64,000 nt of DNA from Devosia sp. Root635 (GTDB lineage: Bacteria; Pseudomonadota; Alphaproteobacteria; Rhizobiales; Devosiaceae). The stretch is from NCBI RefSeq assembly GCF_001427605.1, contig NZ_LMGZ01000012.1:249071-313070 (forward strand), read 5' to 3'. Shown here piece by piece: positions 17,763-25,691 of this stretch (the stretch's first letter is position 1; every line of letters begins with the position of its first letter). The position numbers and the translations under genes were made by a program. Under the pieces are notes generated by a model. It was not told where the DNA came from. It made no database searches and saw nothing but the letters and a program-made list of their open reading frames with translations.

Positions 17763-18977
17763 ATGCGGAACCTCGGGAAAGTCATAGCACGGGGGCTGGG
17801 CGCGGTGGGCGTCTTTGCGCTCGCCGCCTGTTCGCCCATCCAGATCGGCTCGCGCGTGCTCGACTTCGGTGGGGATGCGCCCGCCCAAACCATTCCCGGC
17901 CAGCCCGCCATGATGCCATCAGGCCCGGCGCAGAGTTTCGGCCGTGGGCCGGTGCAGGTGGCGCTGCTGCTGCCGCTGACCGGCGATCCGGGACTGGCGC
18001 AGGTGGGGCAGTCATTGGCCAATGCCGGCCGGCTGGCCATGAGCTTCATCGAGGCCAATCCCAATATCGCGGAGAACATCACCATCAGCCTGCGCGATAC
18101 CGGCAGCACGGTGGCCGGGGCCACGGCGGCGGCCAGCGCAGCTTTGGCCGGCGGGGCAAGACTGATCCTGGGGCCGCTCCAGGCCGAAGCGGTGACGGCG
18201 GTGGGCGCGGTGGCGCGCTCGAGCGGCGTGCCGGTGATCGGCTTTTCCAACAATCCGACCGCGGCGGGCCCGGGCGTGTACCTCTTGAGCGTCCTGCCCG
18301 ACATGGAGATGAAGCGCTCGCTCAACTGGGTCAAGCAACAGGGGCGGCGTGGCATTGCCGGGGTGTTCCCCGCCACCGAATTCGGGCAGGCGCAGCAGAC
18401 CGCGTTCCGCCAGCAGGCCGTCATTGCCGGCTTTGCGCCATCGGCGGTCTATACATTCTCCAATGTCAGCGAGGCCCGGCAGATCATCGACCAGGCGCTG
18501 CCACAAATCCAGAAGGGCATGATCGATACGCTCTACCTGCCCGACCGCACGACGGCGCCGAGCTTTGGGGCGCTGCTGGCGCAGGCGGGCATTACCAATG
18601 AAATGGTGCAGATCGTCGGCTCGGCCGACTGGGAGGGTGACCCGGTCCTTGCCGGCGCGACCCAGCTCGGCGGCGCCATCTATCCTGCGGTCGATCCGTC
18701 CGGTATGGCGGCCATCCGGGCCGACTACCAGCGGCAGTTCGGCACCCAGCCGCATGCGCTGGCGACCATTGCCTATACGGCTGTCATCCTGGCCAATGTG
18801 AACACGCTCTCCATGGCGACGCCGCCCTACAATCCGGTGCTGCTGACCAGTGCACAGGGCTTCAATGGCCGCGACGGGGTATTCCGGTTCCTCGGCAATG
18901 GCCGCGCGGAATATGCGCTGGTGATCAAGAAGATCGCGCCGGGCGGGCCGCAAATCGTGGAGAGCGCGGGGCTTTAG
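17763..18977 (+). CDS. LpoA-like lipoprotein (penicillin-binding protein activator family)
   Basis: A 404-aa exported protein with a signal peptide ending in a lipobox (LAAC, near residue 23) followed by a periplasmic-binding-protein fold: VQVALLLPLTGDPGLAQVGQ, LILGPLQAEAVTAV, GVPVIGFSNNPTAAG. It resembles the C-terminal domain of LpoA (YraM), the outer-membrane lipoprotein that activates PBP1A in E. coli, and branched-chain amino acid-binding proteins. Divergence from rsmI-yraN supports the YraM assignment. Whether it activates a penicillin-binding protein here is inference. Confidence 0.83.
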   Translation: MRNLGKVIARGLGAVGVFALAACSPIQIGSRVLDFGGDAPAQTIPGQPAMMPSGPAQSFGRGPVQVALLLPLTGDPGLAQVGQSLANAGRLAMSFIEANPNIAENITISLRDTGSTVAGATAAASAALAGGARLILGPLQAEAVTAVGAVARSSGVPVIGFSNNPTAAGPGVYLLSVLPDMEMKRSLNWVKQQGRRGIAGVFPATEFGQAQQTAFRQQAVIAGFAPSAVYTFSNVSEARQIIDQALPQIQKGMIDTLYLPDRTTAPSFGALLAQAGITNEMVQIVGSADWEGDPVLAGATQLGGAIYPAVDPSGMAAIRADYQRQFGTQPHALATIAYTAVILANVNTLSMATPPYNPVLLTSAQGFNGRDGVFRFLGNGRAEYALVIKKIAPGGPQIVESAGL

Positions 18978-19023
18978 CTCCCTGCATCGAGGCCGTAAGG
19001 TGGGCGCCTAAAGGAGCCCGCTC

Positions 19024-19830
19024 ATGACGAACTGGATCTGCAAGACCTGTGGGGCGCAGCATGCGCCGAGCGCCAATCCGCCTGACCATTGCGCTATCTG
19101 TGACGACGAGCGGCAATATGTCGGCGCTGGTGGACAGGAATGGATCGACCGCGATTCCATCACCACCAGCCATGCCAATGACTGGCGCGAGATCGAGCCA
19201 GGGCTATCAGGTATCGGGCTGACGCCGACGATCGGCATCGGCCAGCGGGCTTTGCTGGTGCAGACGCCTGACGGCAATGTGTTGTGGGACTGCGTGCCCA
19301 TGGTCGATGGCAAGACCGTCGACCGGATCAGGGCGCTGGGCGGGCTCACGGCCATCACCTTCTCGCATCCGCATTTCTATACCGGCATGGTGGAGTGGAG
19401 CGAAGCGCTGGGCGGCGTGCCGATCAAGCTGCCCGAGGCGGACCTGGACCATGTGATGCGGCCGAGTTCGCTGATCGAGCCGTGGAGCGGGGATGTGCTG
19501 GAGGTGCTGCCCGGCGTCACCGTGCATCGGCTGGGCGGGCATTTCACCGGCAGCAGCGTGCTCGAATGGGCCGCGGGTGCCGGCGGCAAGGGGGCGATGC
19601 TGGTCGGCGACACGATCCAGGTAACGCCCGACCCGAACTGGGTCAGCTTCATGCGCTCCTATCCCAACATGATCCCGCTGCCGGCACGCGAGGTGCGGCG
19701 CATTGCCGACAGGGCGGCGGCTTTGCGCTTCGACCGCATCTATGGCGGCTGGTGGGACCGGGTGGTGCAGGCGAACGGCAAGGATGTCGTGGCGCGGTCG
19801 GCCGCGCGGTATGTCAGGGCGTTGGAATAG
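19024..19830 (+). CDS. Metallo-beta-lactamase-fold protein with N-terminal zinc ribbon
   Basis: A 268-aa protein. Residues 5-26 contain a rubredoxin-like two-CxxC pair (WICKTCGAQ and HCAICDDERQYV) that would bind a metal. The rest looks like a metallo-beta-lactamase fold: TFSHPHFYTGMVEW in the place of the HxHxDH motif, RLGGHFTGSSVLEW for the next His, and AMLVGDTIQVTPD for the Asp ligand. The first motif is degenerate (Ser-His-Pro-His-Phe-Tyr), so the second metal site may be incomplete. Starts 46 bp after the LpoA-like gene. Substrate unknown. Confidence 0.8.
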   Translation: MTNWICKTCGAQHAPSANPPDHCAICDDERQYVGAGGQEWIDRDSITTSHANDWREIEPGLSGIGLTPTIGIGQRALLVQTPDGNVLWDCVPMVDGKTVDRIRALGGLTAITFSHPHFYTGMVEWSEALGGVPIKLPEADLDHVMRPSSLIEPWSGDVLEVLPGVTVHRLGGHFTGSSVLEWAAGAGGKGAMLVGDTIQVTPDPNWVSFMRSYPNMIPLPAREVRRIADRAAALRFDRIYGGWWDRVVQANGKDVVARSAARYVRALE

Positions 19831-19840
19831 GGGGCTCTTT

Positions 19841-19982
19841 TCCTTCTCCCCTTGAGGGTGCTCCCCACGCTTCTGTGGCTCCCCTCTCACCCCAGATGAA
19901 GCCTCGACACCCCCTCCCCAGCTCTGCCAAGGCCCTGCGGGCCGGGCGGCGCTACCCTCCCCTCAAGGGGGAGGGTGGGCCA
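19841..19982. repeat. Palindromic intergenic repeat
   Basis: Left arm CCTTCTCCCCTTGAGGGTGC and right arm ACCCTCCCCTCAAGGGGGAG, with a GC-rich centre. It belongs to the CTCCCCTTGAGGGGGAG family and fills the space between the convergent zinc-ribbon MBL gene and hemW. Confidence 0.7.
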
Positions 19983-20022
19983 GAGTCGAGGATATCGCGC
20001 CCGGCTGACATCAGGTTTGAGG

Positions 20023-21177
20023 CTAGGCTGCAAGGTCCGCGACCACGGCGTCGAGCACCGGGAACCCTTTGTCGGTCACCCGCAGATTGCCGTTGGGCAG
20101 GCTTTCGACGAAGCCGTAGCCCTTGAGGGCCTCGATCTGGGTCCTGGAAATCTGGCGCCCGGAAATGGCGGTGAAACGAGCCGGCGAGATGCCTTCCTTG
20201 AGGCGCAGGCCCATGACGAGGAATTCGTCGCCCTGCTCTTCCCAGGTAAGGACATCGTCCACCACCATGCCATGGCCGGAGGCCTTGACCTTTTTCTGCC
20301 AGTCGAAGGGCATTTTCTCGGCGGCAGTGGCATGGCGCTGGTTGTTGATCATCAGGCGGCCATGGGCGCCGGGACCGATGCCAGCATATTCACCATAGCG
20401 CCAGTAGAGCATGTTGTGCCGCGATTCCTGGCCGGGGCGGGCATGATTGGAAATCTCGTAGGCGGGCAGGCCGGCCGCCGAGGTCAGCTCCTGTGTCAGT
20501 TCGTAGAAATCGGCGGCCAGGTCCTCATCAGGCATTTTGAGCTTGCCGGCCTGGTGCAGGTCGAAATAGCGCGTGCCCTGCTCGATGGTGAGCTGGTAGA
20601 GGCTGACATGGCCCTGGGCGAGCCACAGACCCTCCTTGAGCTCGTCTTCCCAATCTTCCAGCGTCTGCTTCGGCCTTGCATAGATCAGGTCGAAGCTGGA
20701 GCGCTCGAACACACTCTGCGCGATACGTACGGCGGCGATGGCTTCGTCCACCGTGTGGCGGCGGCCCAGCTCGGCGAGCGGACCTTCGCGCAGCGACTGG
20801 ACGCCGAGCGAAACGCGGTTGACGCCGGCGGCACGATAGCCCTTGAAGCGGTCGACCTCGACGCTGGTCGGATTGGCTTCCAGCGTGATCTCGGCATTGG
20901 CATCCATCGTCCAGTGTTTGGCGATGGCATCCAGAATCCGGCCGGTCGATTGCGGATTCATCAGCGACGGGGTGCCGCCGCCGAAAAACACCGACTGCAC
21001 GACACGGCCCGGCGCCAGTTCGGCTGCCGTGGCGATTTCGCGCTCATAGGCGGCGACATAGTCGATCTCGTCGAAGGGGCCGCGATGAACGTGGGAATTG
21101 AAGTCGCAATAAGGGCACTTGGACGCGCAGAACGGCCAGTGCACGTAGACGCCGAAGAGGTCGTTGGGATTGCTCAT
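20023..21177 (-). CDS. hemW: Radical SAM heme chaperone HemW (formerly HemN-like)
   Basis: A 384-aa radical SAM protein with the Cys cluster FCASKCPYCDF (Cys17, Cys21, Cys24), the GGGTPS motif (FFGGGTPSLM) and EANPTSVE, followed by the C-terminal HemW domain. HemW-type proteins bind haem and deliver it to respiratory enzymes; the family was once annotated as coproporphyrinogen III oxidase. The ATG at 21175-21177 is used; a GTG three codons upstream is an alternative. It follows rdgB on the same strand, separated by a repeat element. Confidence 0.9.
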   Translation of the reverse strand: MSNPNDLFGVYVHWPFCASKCPYCDFNSHVHRGPFDEIDYVAAYEREIATAAELAPGRVVQSVFFGGGTPSLMNPQSTGRILDAIAKHWTMDANAEITLEANPTSVEVDRFKGYRAAGVNRVSLGVQSLREGPLAELGRRHTVDEAIAAVRIAQSVFERSSFDLIYARPKQTLEDWEDELKEGLWLAQGHVSLYQLTIEQGTRYFDLHQAGKLKMPDEDLAADFYELTQELTSAAGLPAYEISNHARPGQESRHNMLYWRYGEYAGIGPGAHGRLMINNQRHATAAEKMPFDWQKKVKASGHGMVVDDVLTWEEQGDEFLVMGLRLKEGISPARFTAISGRQISRTQIEALKGYGFVESLPNGNLRVTDKGFPVLDAVVADLAA

Positions 21178-21198
21178 TGGTGGCACCCGATCTCTGGC

Positions 21199-21300
21199 TC
21201 CCTCCCCCCTTGAGGGGGAGGGTTGGGGTGGGGGGTAGCGCAGTGATCCACTGACGGACCCCCACCCTCGGTCCCTCCCCTCAAGGGGGAGGGAGGCGCA
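21199..21300. repeat. Palindromic repeat between rdgB and hemW
   Basis: Arms CCTCCCCCCTTGAGGGGGAG and TCCCTCCCCTCAAGGGGGAG, each almost perfectly self-complementary and separated by about 60 bp with GGGGTGGGGGG/CCCCCACCC pairing. It interrupts what is otherwise a co-directional rph-rdgB-hemW arrangement. Confidence 0.75.
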
Positions 21301-21330
21301 GGAACCAAAGCATCCGATGATATGGATACC

Positions 21331-21975
21331 CTACCGCTCAATCTGACCCTCCACGAATTTGGCGAAGGAGCGGGCGCGGTGGCTGAGGCCCGGCTGGCCG
21401 GGGGACCAGGAATGCTTCATTTCCGGCGGCATCTGGCCGAAGGTGATGTCATAGCCGTCGGGCATGAAGACGGGGTCGTAGCCGTGGCCCTGCTCGCCGC
21501 GCGGCGGCCAGACCAGGGTGCCGAAGCATTGGCCATGGTAGATCACATCGCGGCCATCGGGATGGGCGAGGCAGAGCGTGGCGTTGAAATTGGCGCGGCG
21601 CTGGCTGGGTGAGGTGGCATTGGCCGCCTGCAAGGCATCTTCGACGCGCTTCATGGCGTGGTTGAAATCACGCGGCACGCCGGCCCAGTCGGCGGTGTAG
21701 ACGCCGGGATCGCCATTGAGTGCGTCGACGCAAAGACCCGAATCATCGCTCAGCGCCAGCATGCCGGAGGCCTGGGCCGCGGCATGCGCCTTGAGGCGGG
21801 CATTTTCGGCAAAGGTGGTGCCAGTTTCCTCGGGCTCGGGCAGGCCGAGTTCGCCGGCCGACACCAGCTCAAGACCATAAGGCTCGAACAGTTCCTGGAA
21901 TTCCTTGAGCTTGCCGGCGTTATGGGTGGCAAGAACGAGGCGATCGCCTTCGCGGAGACGCGGGATGGCAGTCAT
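21331..21975 (-). CDS. rdgB: dITP/XTP pyrophosphatase
   Basis: Hydrolyses non-canonical purine nucleoside triphosphates (dITP, XTP, ITP) to monophosphates, keeping them out of DNA. The 214-aa HAM1-family protein contains LVLATHNAGKLKEFQELFEP at the N-terminus, TFAENARLKAHAAA, LALSDDSGLCVDALNGDPGV, and GYDPVFMPDGYDITFGQM. Length and motifs are typical. It lies between rph and hemW, separated from each by repeat elements. Confidence 0.96.
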   Translation of the reverse strand: MTAIPRLREGDRLVLATHNAGKLKEFQELFEPYGLELVSAGELGLPEPEETGTTFAENARLKAHAAAQASGMLALSDDSGLCVDALNGDPGVYTADWAGVPRDFNHAMKRVEDALQAANATSPSQRRANFNATLCLAHPDGRDVIYHGQCFGTLVWPPRGEQGHGYDPVFMPDGYDITFGQMPPEMKHSWSPGQPGLSHRARSFAKFVEGQIER

Positions 21976-22034
21976 TTGGCACCACCTTCCAACGCCCGCC
22001 GGATGTCTTGCCAGATGGCGCAGTTGCGCTCGGA

Positions 22035-22190
22035 AAAGGCCCCCTCATCCGTCTCGGCTGCGCCGTGCCACCTTCTCCCACGAGGGGAGAAGGGTGCCTC
22101 CGCGTTTTTGGCACCATCAAGCCCACCCACCGGCTCTCCTTCTCCCCTCGTGGGAGAAGGTGCCCGAAGGGCGGATGAGGGGGCCTTTTT
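22035..22190. repeat. Inverted repeat between rdgB and rph
   Basis: CACCTTCTCCCACGAGGGGA pairs with TCCCCTCGTGGGAGAAGGTG and outer segments CCCCTCATCCG and CGGATGAGGGG pair as well, giving a nearly complete hairpin of about 150 bp with a central unpaired region. Similar to the segment upstream of aceA. Confidence 0.8.
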
Positions 22191-22204
22191 CTTGCCGAAA
22201 AACA

Positions 22205-22921
22205 TCATGCGTCCAGCGCCGCCTGTTGCATCAGGGTCAGGTCGCCAATGCCCTGTTCGGCCAGGGCCATGAGGCTGTTCAATTCTTCGCGCGAAAATGG
22301 CACCTGCTCGGCCGTGCCCTGGATTTCAACGAATTTGCCCGAACCGGTCATGACGAAATTGGCGTCGGTATGGGCTTCGACATCTTCGAGATAGTCGAGA
22401 TCGAGCACCGGGGCGCCGCGATAGATGCCGCAGGAAACCGCAGCGACCGAATCGCGCAAGGCCGCGCCCTTGGTCAGCTTGCGTTCGTCCATCCATTTGA
22501 TGGCGTCGGCCAAGGCCACATAGGCGCCGGTGATCGAGGCGGTGCGGGTGCCGCCATCGGCTTCGAGCACGTCGCAATCCACGGTGACCTGGTTTTCACC
22601 CAAAAGCTGCATGTCGACCACGGCGCGGAGCGAGCGGCCGATGAGGCGCTGGATTTCCTGGGTGCGGCCGGTCTGCTTGCCGGCGGTGGCCTCGCGGCGG
22701 GTGCGCGAGCCGGTGGCGCGGGGCAGCATGCCATATTCGGCGGTGACCCAGCCCTGGCCCTTGCCGCGCAGCCAGCCGGGCAGGCTGGTCTCGACCGAGG
22801 CGGTGACCAGCACCTTGGTATTGCCGAAGCTGACGAGGCAGGAGCCCTCCGCCTTCTGGGCGACATTGCGCTCGATGGTCACATCGCGCATCTGGTTTGG
22901 CGCTCGGCCGGAAGGGCGCAT
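22205..22921 (-). CDS. rph: Ribonuclease PH
   Basis: A phosphorolytic 3'-5' exoribonuclease that trims tRNA precursors. The 238-aa protein starts [18 protein letters not shown] and carries [20 protein letters not shown], the arginine-rich region [20 protein letters not shown]-type motif (seen here as [19 protein letters not shown]), and the catalytic-site stretch [20 protein letters not shown]. Divergent from hrcA across 141 bp that hold a CtrA-type site. Confidence 0.96.
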   Translation of the reverse strand: MRPSGRAPNQMRDVTIERNVAQKAEGSCLVSFGNTKVLVTASVETSLPGWLRGKGQGWVTAEYGMLPRATGSRTRREATAGKQTGRTQEIQRLIGRSLRAVVDMQLLGENQVTVDCDVLEADGGTRTASITGAYVALADAIKWMDERKLTKGAALRDSVAAVSCGIYRGAPVLDLDYLEDVEAHTDANFVMTGSGKFVEIQGTAEQVPFSREELNSLMALAEQGIGDLTLMQQAALDA

Positions 22922-22945
22922 CGGGAATCCGTCAGAAAATTGCAG

Positions 22946-22961
22946 TTAACCGCCTCTTAAC
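22946..22961 (+). promoter_or_regulatory. CtrA-type site in the rph/hrcA divergent promoter
   Basis: TTAACCGCCTCTTAAC matches the full CtrA consensus TTAA-N7-TTAAC. A GANTC methylation site (GAATC, 22925-22929) lies 16 bp away. It is 24 bp upstream of the rph start and about 100 bp upstream of hrcA. Confidence 0.5.
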
Positions 22962-23062
22962 CCTCCGTGGCCCGCCTCACAAGCGGCGGCGGCTTGGCGG
23001 GAGGCTGCAATGCGCTTAAATGAGAGCGCAGGGTTAAAGCGGACGATTTTATCGAACATCCC

Positions 23063-24139
23063 ATGGTCAGACCGCCCGAAGACTTCCTCAGCGTGCTCAA
23101 TGCCCGCAGCCAGGACATTTTCAAGAAGATCGTCGAGCGCTATCTGGACACCGGATCGCCGGTGGGTTCGCGCGACCTGTCCCGCATGCTGCAGATGGGG
23201 CTGTCGCCGGCCTCGGTGCGCAATGTGATGGCCGATCTCGAGGATCTCGGGCTGATCGCGGCGCCCCATACTTCGGCCGGGCGGGCACCGACGCAGGAGG
23301 GCCTGCGGTTTTTCGTCGATGCCATGCTCGAAGTGGGCGCCGTCAACGAAAGCGAGCGCAGCCAGATCGCCAAGTCCATCGAGGGACAGCATCGCGGGCA
23401 GGTGGAGGATGTTCTCACCGAGGCCAGCCAGTTGCTGAGCGGGCTGAGCCAGGGCGCCGGCGTGGTGATTGCCAGCAAGGCCGATATCATTTTGCGGCAT
23501 ATCGAATTCGTGCGGCTGGACGCAACGCGGGCCATGGCCATCCTGGTGGGGCAGGACGGGCAGGTGGAAAACCGCATCATGGACATTCCGCCCGGCCTCA
23601 CCGCCTCGGCGCTGACCCAGGCGGGCAATTACCTGGCACGGCATGTGGTGGGCCGCACCATTGCCGAGGCGCGCAAGGCGCTGGCCGCATTGCGGGCCGA
23701 ACAGCGCGCCGAGCTGGACGAATTGACGCAGAAGCTGGTGGATGCCGGAATTGCCACGCTGGCGCGGACTTCGCCGGCCAGCCAGCCGACGGTGATCGTG
23801 CGGGGACGGGCCAACCTCATCAACGACGCCATGGCGAGCGACGACCTGCTGCGCATGCGGCAATTGTTCGACGAGCTGGAAAGCAAGGATGGACTGCTGG
23901 ACCTGCTCGGCGACGCCGAAAAGGCCGAGGGGGTGCGCATCTTCATCGGCAGCGAAAACAAGCTGTTTTCGCTGTCGGGCTCGTCGGTGATCCTGAGCCC
24001 CTACAAGGATGCCAATGACAAGGTGGTGGGCGTGCTGGGGGTGATCGGACCGACGCGGCTGAACTATGCGCGCATCGTGCCTGTCGTGGACTATACCGCC
24101 AATGTGATCAGCGCCATGATGGCGCGGAAGCGACCCTAG
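23063..24139 (+). CDS. hrcA: Heat-inducible transcription repressor HrcA
   Basis: Represses class I heat-shock genes by binding CIRCE elements. The 358-aa protein has the N-terminal winged helix (IVERYLDTGSPVGSRDLSRM, then SPASVRNVMADLEDLGLI), the phrase APHTSAGRAPTQEGLRFFVD, and the C-terminal dimerisation domain (GSENKLFSLSGSSVILSPYK). It is followed by grpE, as is usual. No CIRCE element is visible in the window, so its targets (often groESL) are presumably elsewhere. Confidence 0.95.
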   Translation: MVRPPEDFLSVLNARSQDIFKKIVERYLDTGSPVGSRDLSRMLQMGLSPASVRNVMADLEDLGLIAAPHTSAGRAPTQEGLRFFVDAMLEVGAVNESERSQIAKSIEGQHRGQVEDVLTEASQLLSGLSQGAGVVIASKADIILRHIEFVRLDATRAMAILVGQDGQVENRIMDIPPGLTASALTQAGNYLARHVVGRTIAEARKALAALRAEQRAELDELTQKLVDAGIATLARTSPASQPTVIVRGRANLINDAMASDDLLRMRQLFDELESKDGLLDLLGDAEKAEGVRIFIGSENKLFSLSGSSVILSPYKDANDKVVGVLGVIGPTRLNYARIVPVVDYTANVISAMMARKRP

Positions 24140-24150
24140 GTCGCGCCAGG

Positions 24151-24179
24151 GTTGAAAAGCCCGGCCATTTGGCCGATAT
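24151..24179 (+). promoter_or_regulatory. Candidate heat-shock (RpoH) promoter of grpE
   Basis: GTTGAA (24151-24156), 16 bases, then CCGATAT (24173-24179). The spacing is identical to that of the candidate dnaK promoter, and both approximate the alphaproteobacterial RpoH pattern CTTG-N18-CyTATnT. Confidence 0.4.
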
Positions 24180-24211
24180 GCGGGACAAATTCAAACTTGC
24201 GGAACCGAACA

Positions 24212-24790
24212 ATGATGAGCGACGAGAACGCCGCCCCGGACGAAAACCCTGAAGTCGAGATTCCCGAGCCGGCCATCGATCCCGTGGAAGCACTGCGCGC
24301 CGAGAATGCCGAGCTCAAGGACCGGGTGCTGCGCAGCCATGCCGAGATGGAGAACCTGCGCAAGCGCACCGAGCGCGATGTCAACGACACGCGCCTCTAT
24401 GCCATTGCCGGCTTTGCCCGCGACATGCTCTCGGCCACCGACGCGCTGAGCCGGGCGCTGATGATGCTGCCCGCCGAGGCGCGGGAAAGCGGCGACGCCA
24501 CCACCAAGAGCCTGATCGAGGGCATCGAGCTGGCCGAGCGCGAAATGCAGCGGCTGCTGGCCAAGCATGGCGTCAAGCCGATCGAGGCCGAGGGGCAGAA
24601 ATTCGATCCGCACAAGCACCAGGCGATGTTCGAAGTGCCGGACCCGAGCCAGCCGGAAGGGACGGTGGTGCAGGTGGTGCAGGCCGGTTTCGCCATCGGC
24701 GAGCGGGTTTTGCGGCCAGCCATGGTCGGCGTCGCCAAGGGCGGCCCGAGCCACGCCCCGGCCGACGAAGCCGTAGACAAGAGCGCCTAG
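24212..24790 (+). CDS. grpE: Nucleotide exchange factor GrpE
   Basis: Releases ADP from DnaK to drive the chaperone cycle. The 192-aa protein has an acidic N-terminal tail, a coiled coil (residues 27-60: [20 protein letters not shown]), and the C-terminal beta domain with the signature [20 protein letters not shown] and GYxI-type [14 protein letters not shown]. ATGs at 24212 and 24215 are both possible starts. It follows hrcA after 72 bp that hold a possible heat-shock promoter. Confidence 0.94.
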   Translation: MMSDENAAPDENPEVEIPEPAIDPVEALRAENAELKDRVLRSHAEMENLRKRTERDVNDTRLYAIAGFARDMLSATDALSRALMMLPAEARESGDATTKSLIEGIELAEREMQRLLAKHGVKPIEAEGQKFDPHKHQAMFEVPDPSQPEGTVVQVVQAGFAIGERVLRPAMVGVAKGGPSHAPADEAVDKSA

Positions 24791-24832
24791 GGGTGTTGCC
24801 ATTTGGGCATAGCCCTCATGGCCTTCTCACCT

Positions 24833-24857
24833 AAAATCGCTCCACCGGTGCGATTTT
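24833..24857. terminator. Palindromic hairpin after grpE
   Basis: AAAATCGC (24833-24840) pairs with GCGATTTT (24850-24857). A similar hairpin with the same AAAATCGC arms follows dnaJ at 33379-33403. With its flanking A and T tracts it could end transcription in either direction. Confidence 0.5.
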
Positions 24858-24875
24858 GCCTCAGGCCGGTTCGAA

Positions 24876-24889
24876 GTTTCACGTGAATC
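24876..24889. promoter_or_regulatory. parS-like site downstream of grpE
   Basis: GTTTCACGTGAATC in the intergenic region between grpE and pncA, between two terminator-like hairpins. Confidence 0.55.
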
Positions 24890-24912
24890 CCCGCGCGAGC
24901 GGGGATTTTTCA
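24887..24912 (+). terminator. Rho-independent terminator downstream of grpE
   Basis: ATCCCCGC (24887-24894), loop GCGA, GCGGGGAT (24899-24906), followed by a T-rich tract (TTTTCATTTT). The 5' arm overlaps the end of the parS-like site. Confidence 0.7.
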
Positions 24913-24925
24913 TTTTGGGGGTGGG

Positions 24926-25054
24926 GCACGCCCTCGTGGTCCGAGGCTCGTGAAGAACTCGCACCTCACCATGAGGGCTGTTGATACACCGCGTTCAAAA
25001 CAGCCTCATGGTGAGGCGGGAGCGTAGCGACCCTCGAACCACGAGGCCTGGCAC
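24926..25054. repeat. 129-bp palindromic repeat, copy 1
   Basis: Outer arms CACGCCCTCGTGGT and ACCACGAGGCCTGGC, inner arms CACCTCACCATGAGGGCTGT and CAGCCTCATGGTGAGGCG. The second copy at 37994-38123 matches it over the whole length, including the non-palindromic centre (TGTTGATACACCG). Confidence 0.85.
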
Positions 25055-25058
25055 TGAA

Positions 25059-25691
25059 CTACCCCAGAATATCCTTGCTCATCATCCGCTCTACACCCGC
25101 CTCCGCCATGTCGGCCCAGGCCTTGGCGAGGCTCTCGGCATTGTCGATGGCGCGGGTGGCGTCTTCGATGACCGTCACGTCGAAGCCACCGGCGGCGGCG
25201 TCTATGGCGGTCCAGCCGACGCAGAAGTCGGTGGCGAGGCCCACGACATAGAGCCGGTCGACATCGCGCTCGTTGAGATAGCCGGCGAGGCCCGTGAGGG
25301 TTTCGCGGTCGGCCTCCTGGAAGCCGGAATAGGAATCGATGAGGCGGTTATAGCCCTTGCGGATGATGAGCTGGCCGTGGGGGATATCGAGATCGGTCGA
25401 GAGTTCGGCGCCGTGGGTGTTCCACATGCAGTGGTCGGGCCAGAGGACCTGGCGGCCATAGGGCAGGTCCACCGTCTCGAAAGGGGCTTTGCCCGGATGC
25501 TGGCTGGCAAAGGAGATGTGGTCGGCCGGGTGCCAATCCTGGGTGAAGACGACATTGGTGAATTTTCTGGCCAGCGTGTTGATCAGCGACACGATCTCGT
25601 CGCCGCCGGAAACGGCCAGGCTCCCGCCGGGCAGGAAATCATATTGCAGGTCGACGACGACGAGCACGTCGCGCGGGGTGATTTCGATCAT
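25059..25691 (-). CDS. pncA: Nicotinamidase
   Basis: Converts nicotinamide to nicotinate for NAD salvage. The 210-aa isochorismatase-fold enzyme has DVLVVVDLQYDFLPGGSLAV with the catalytic Asp, metal-binding TQDWHPADHISFASQHPG, the catalytic-region Lys in LIIRKGYNRLIDSYSGF, and the nucleophile Cys in VGLATDFCVGWTAIDA. The ATG at 25689-25691 overlaps the pabBC stop codon by 4 bp, indicating translational coupling, so upstream in-frame starts are not used. Confidence 0.95.
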   Translation of the reverse strand: MIEITPRDVLVVVDLQYDFLPGGSLAVSGGDEIVSLINTLARKFTNVVFTQDWHPADHISFASQHPGKAPFETVDLPYGRQVLWPDHCMWNTHGAELSTDLDIPHGQLIIRKGYNRLIDSYSGFQEADRETLTGLAGYLNERDVDRLYVVGLATDFCVGWTAIDAAAGGFDVTVIEDATRAIDNAESLAKAWADMAEAGVERMMSKDILG

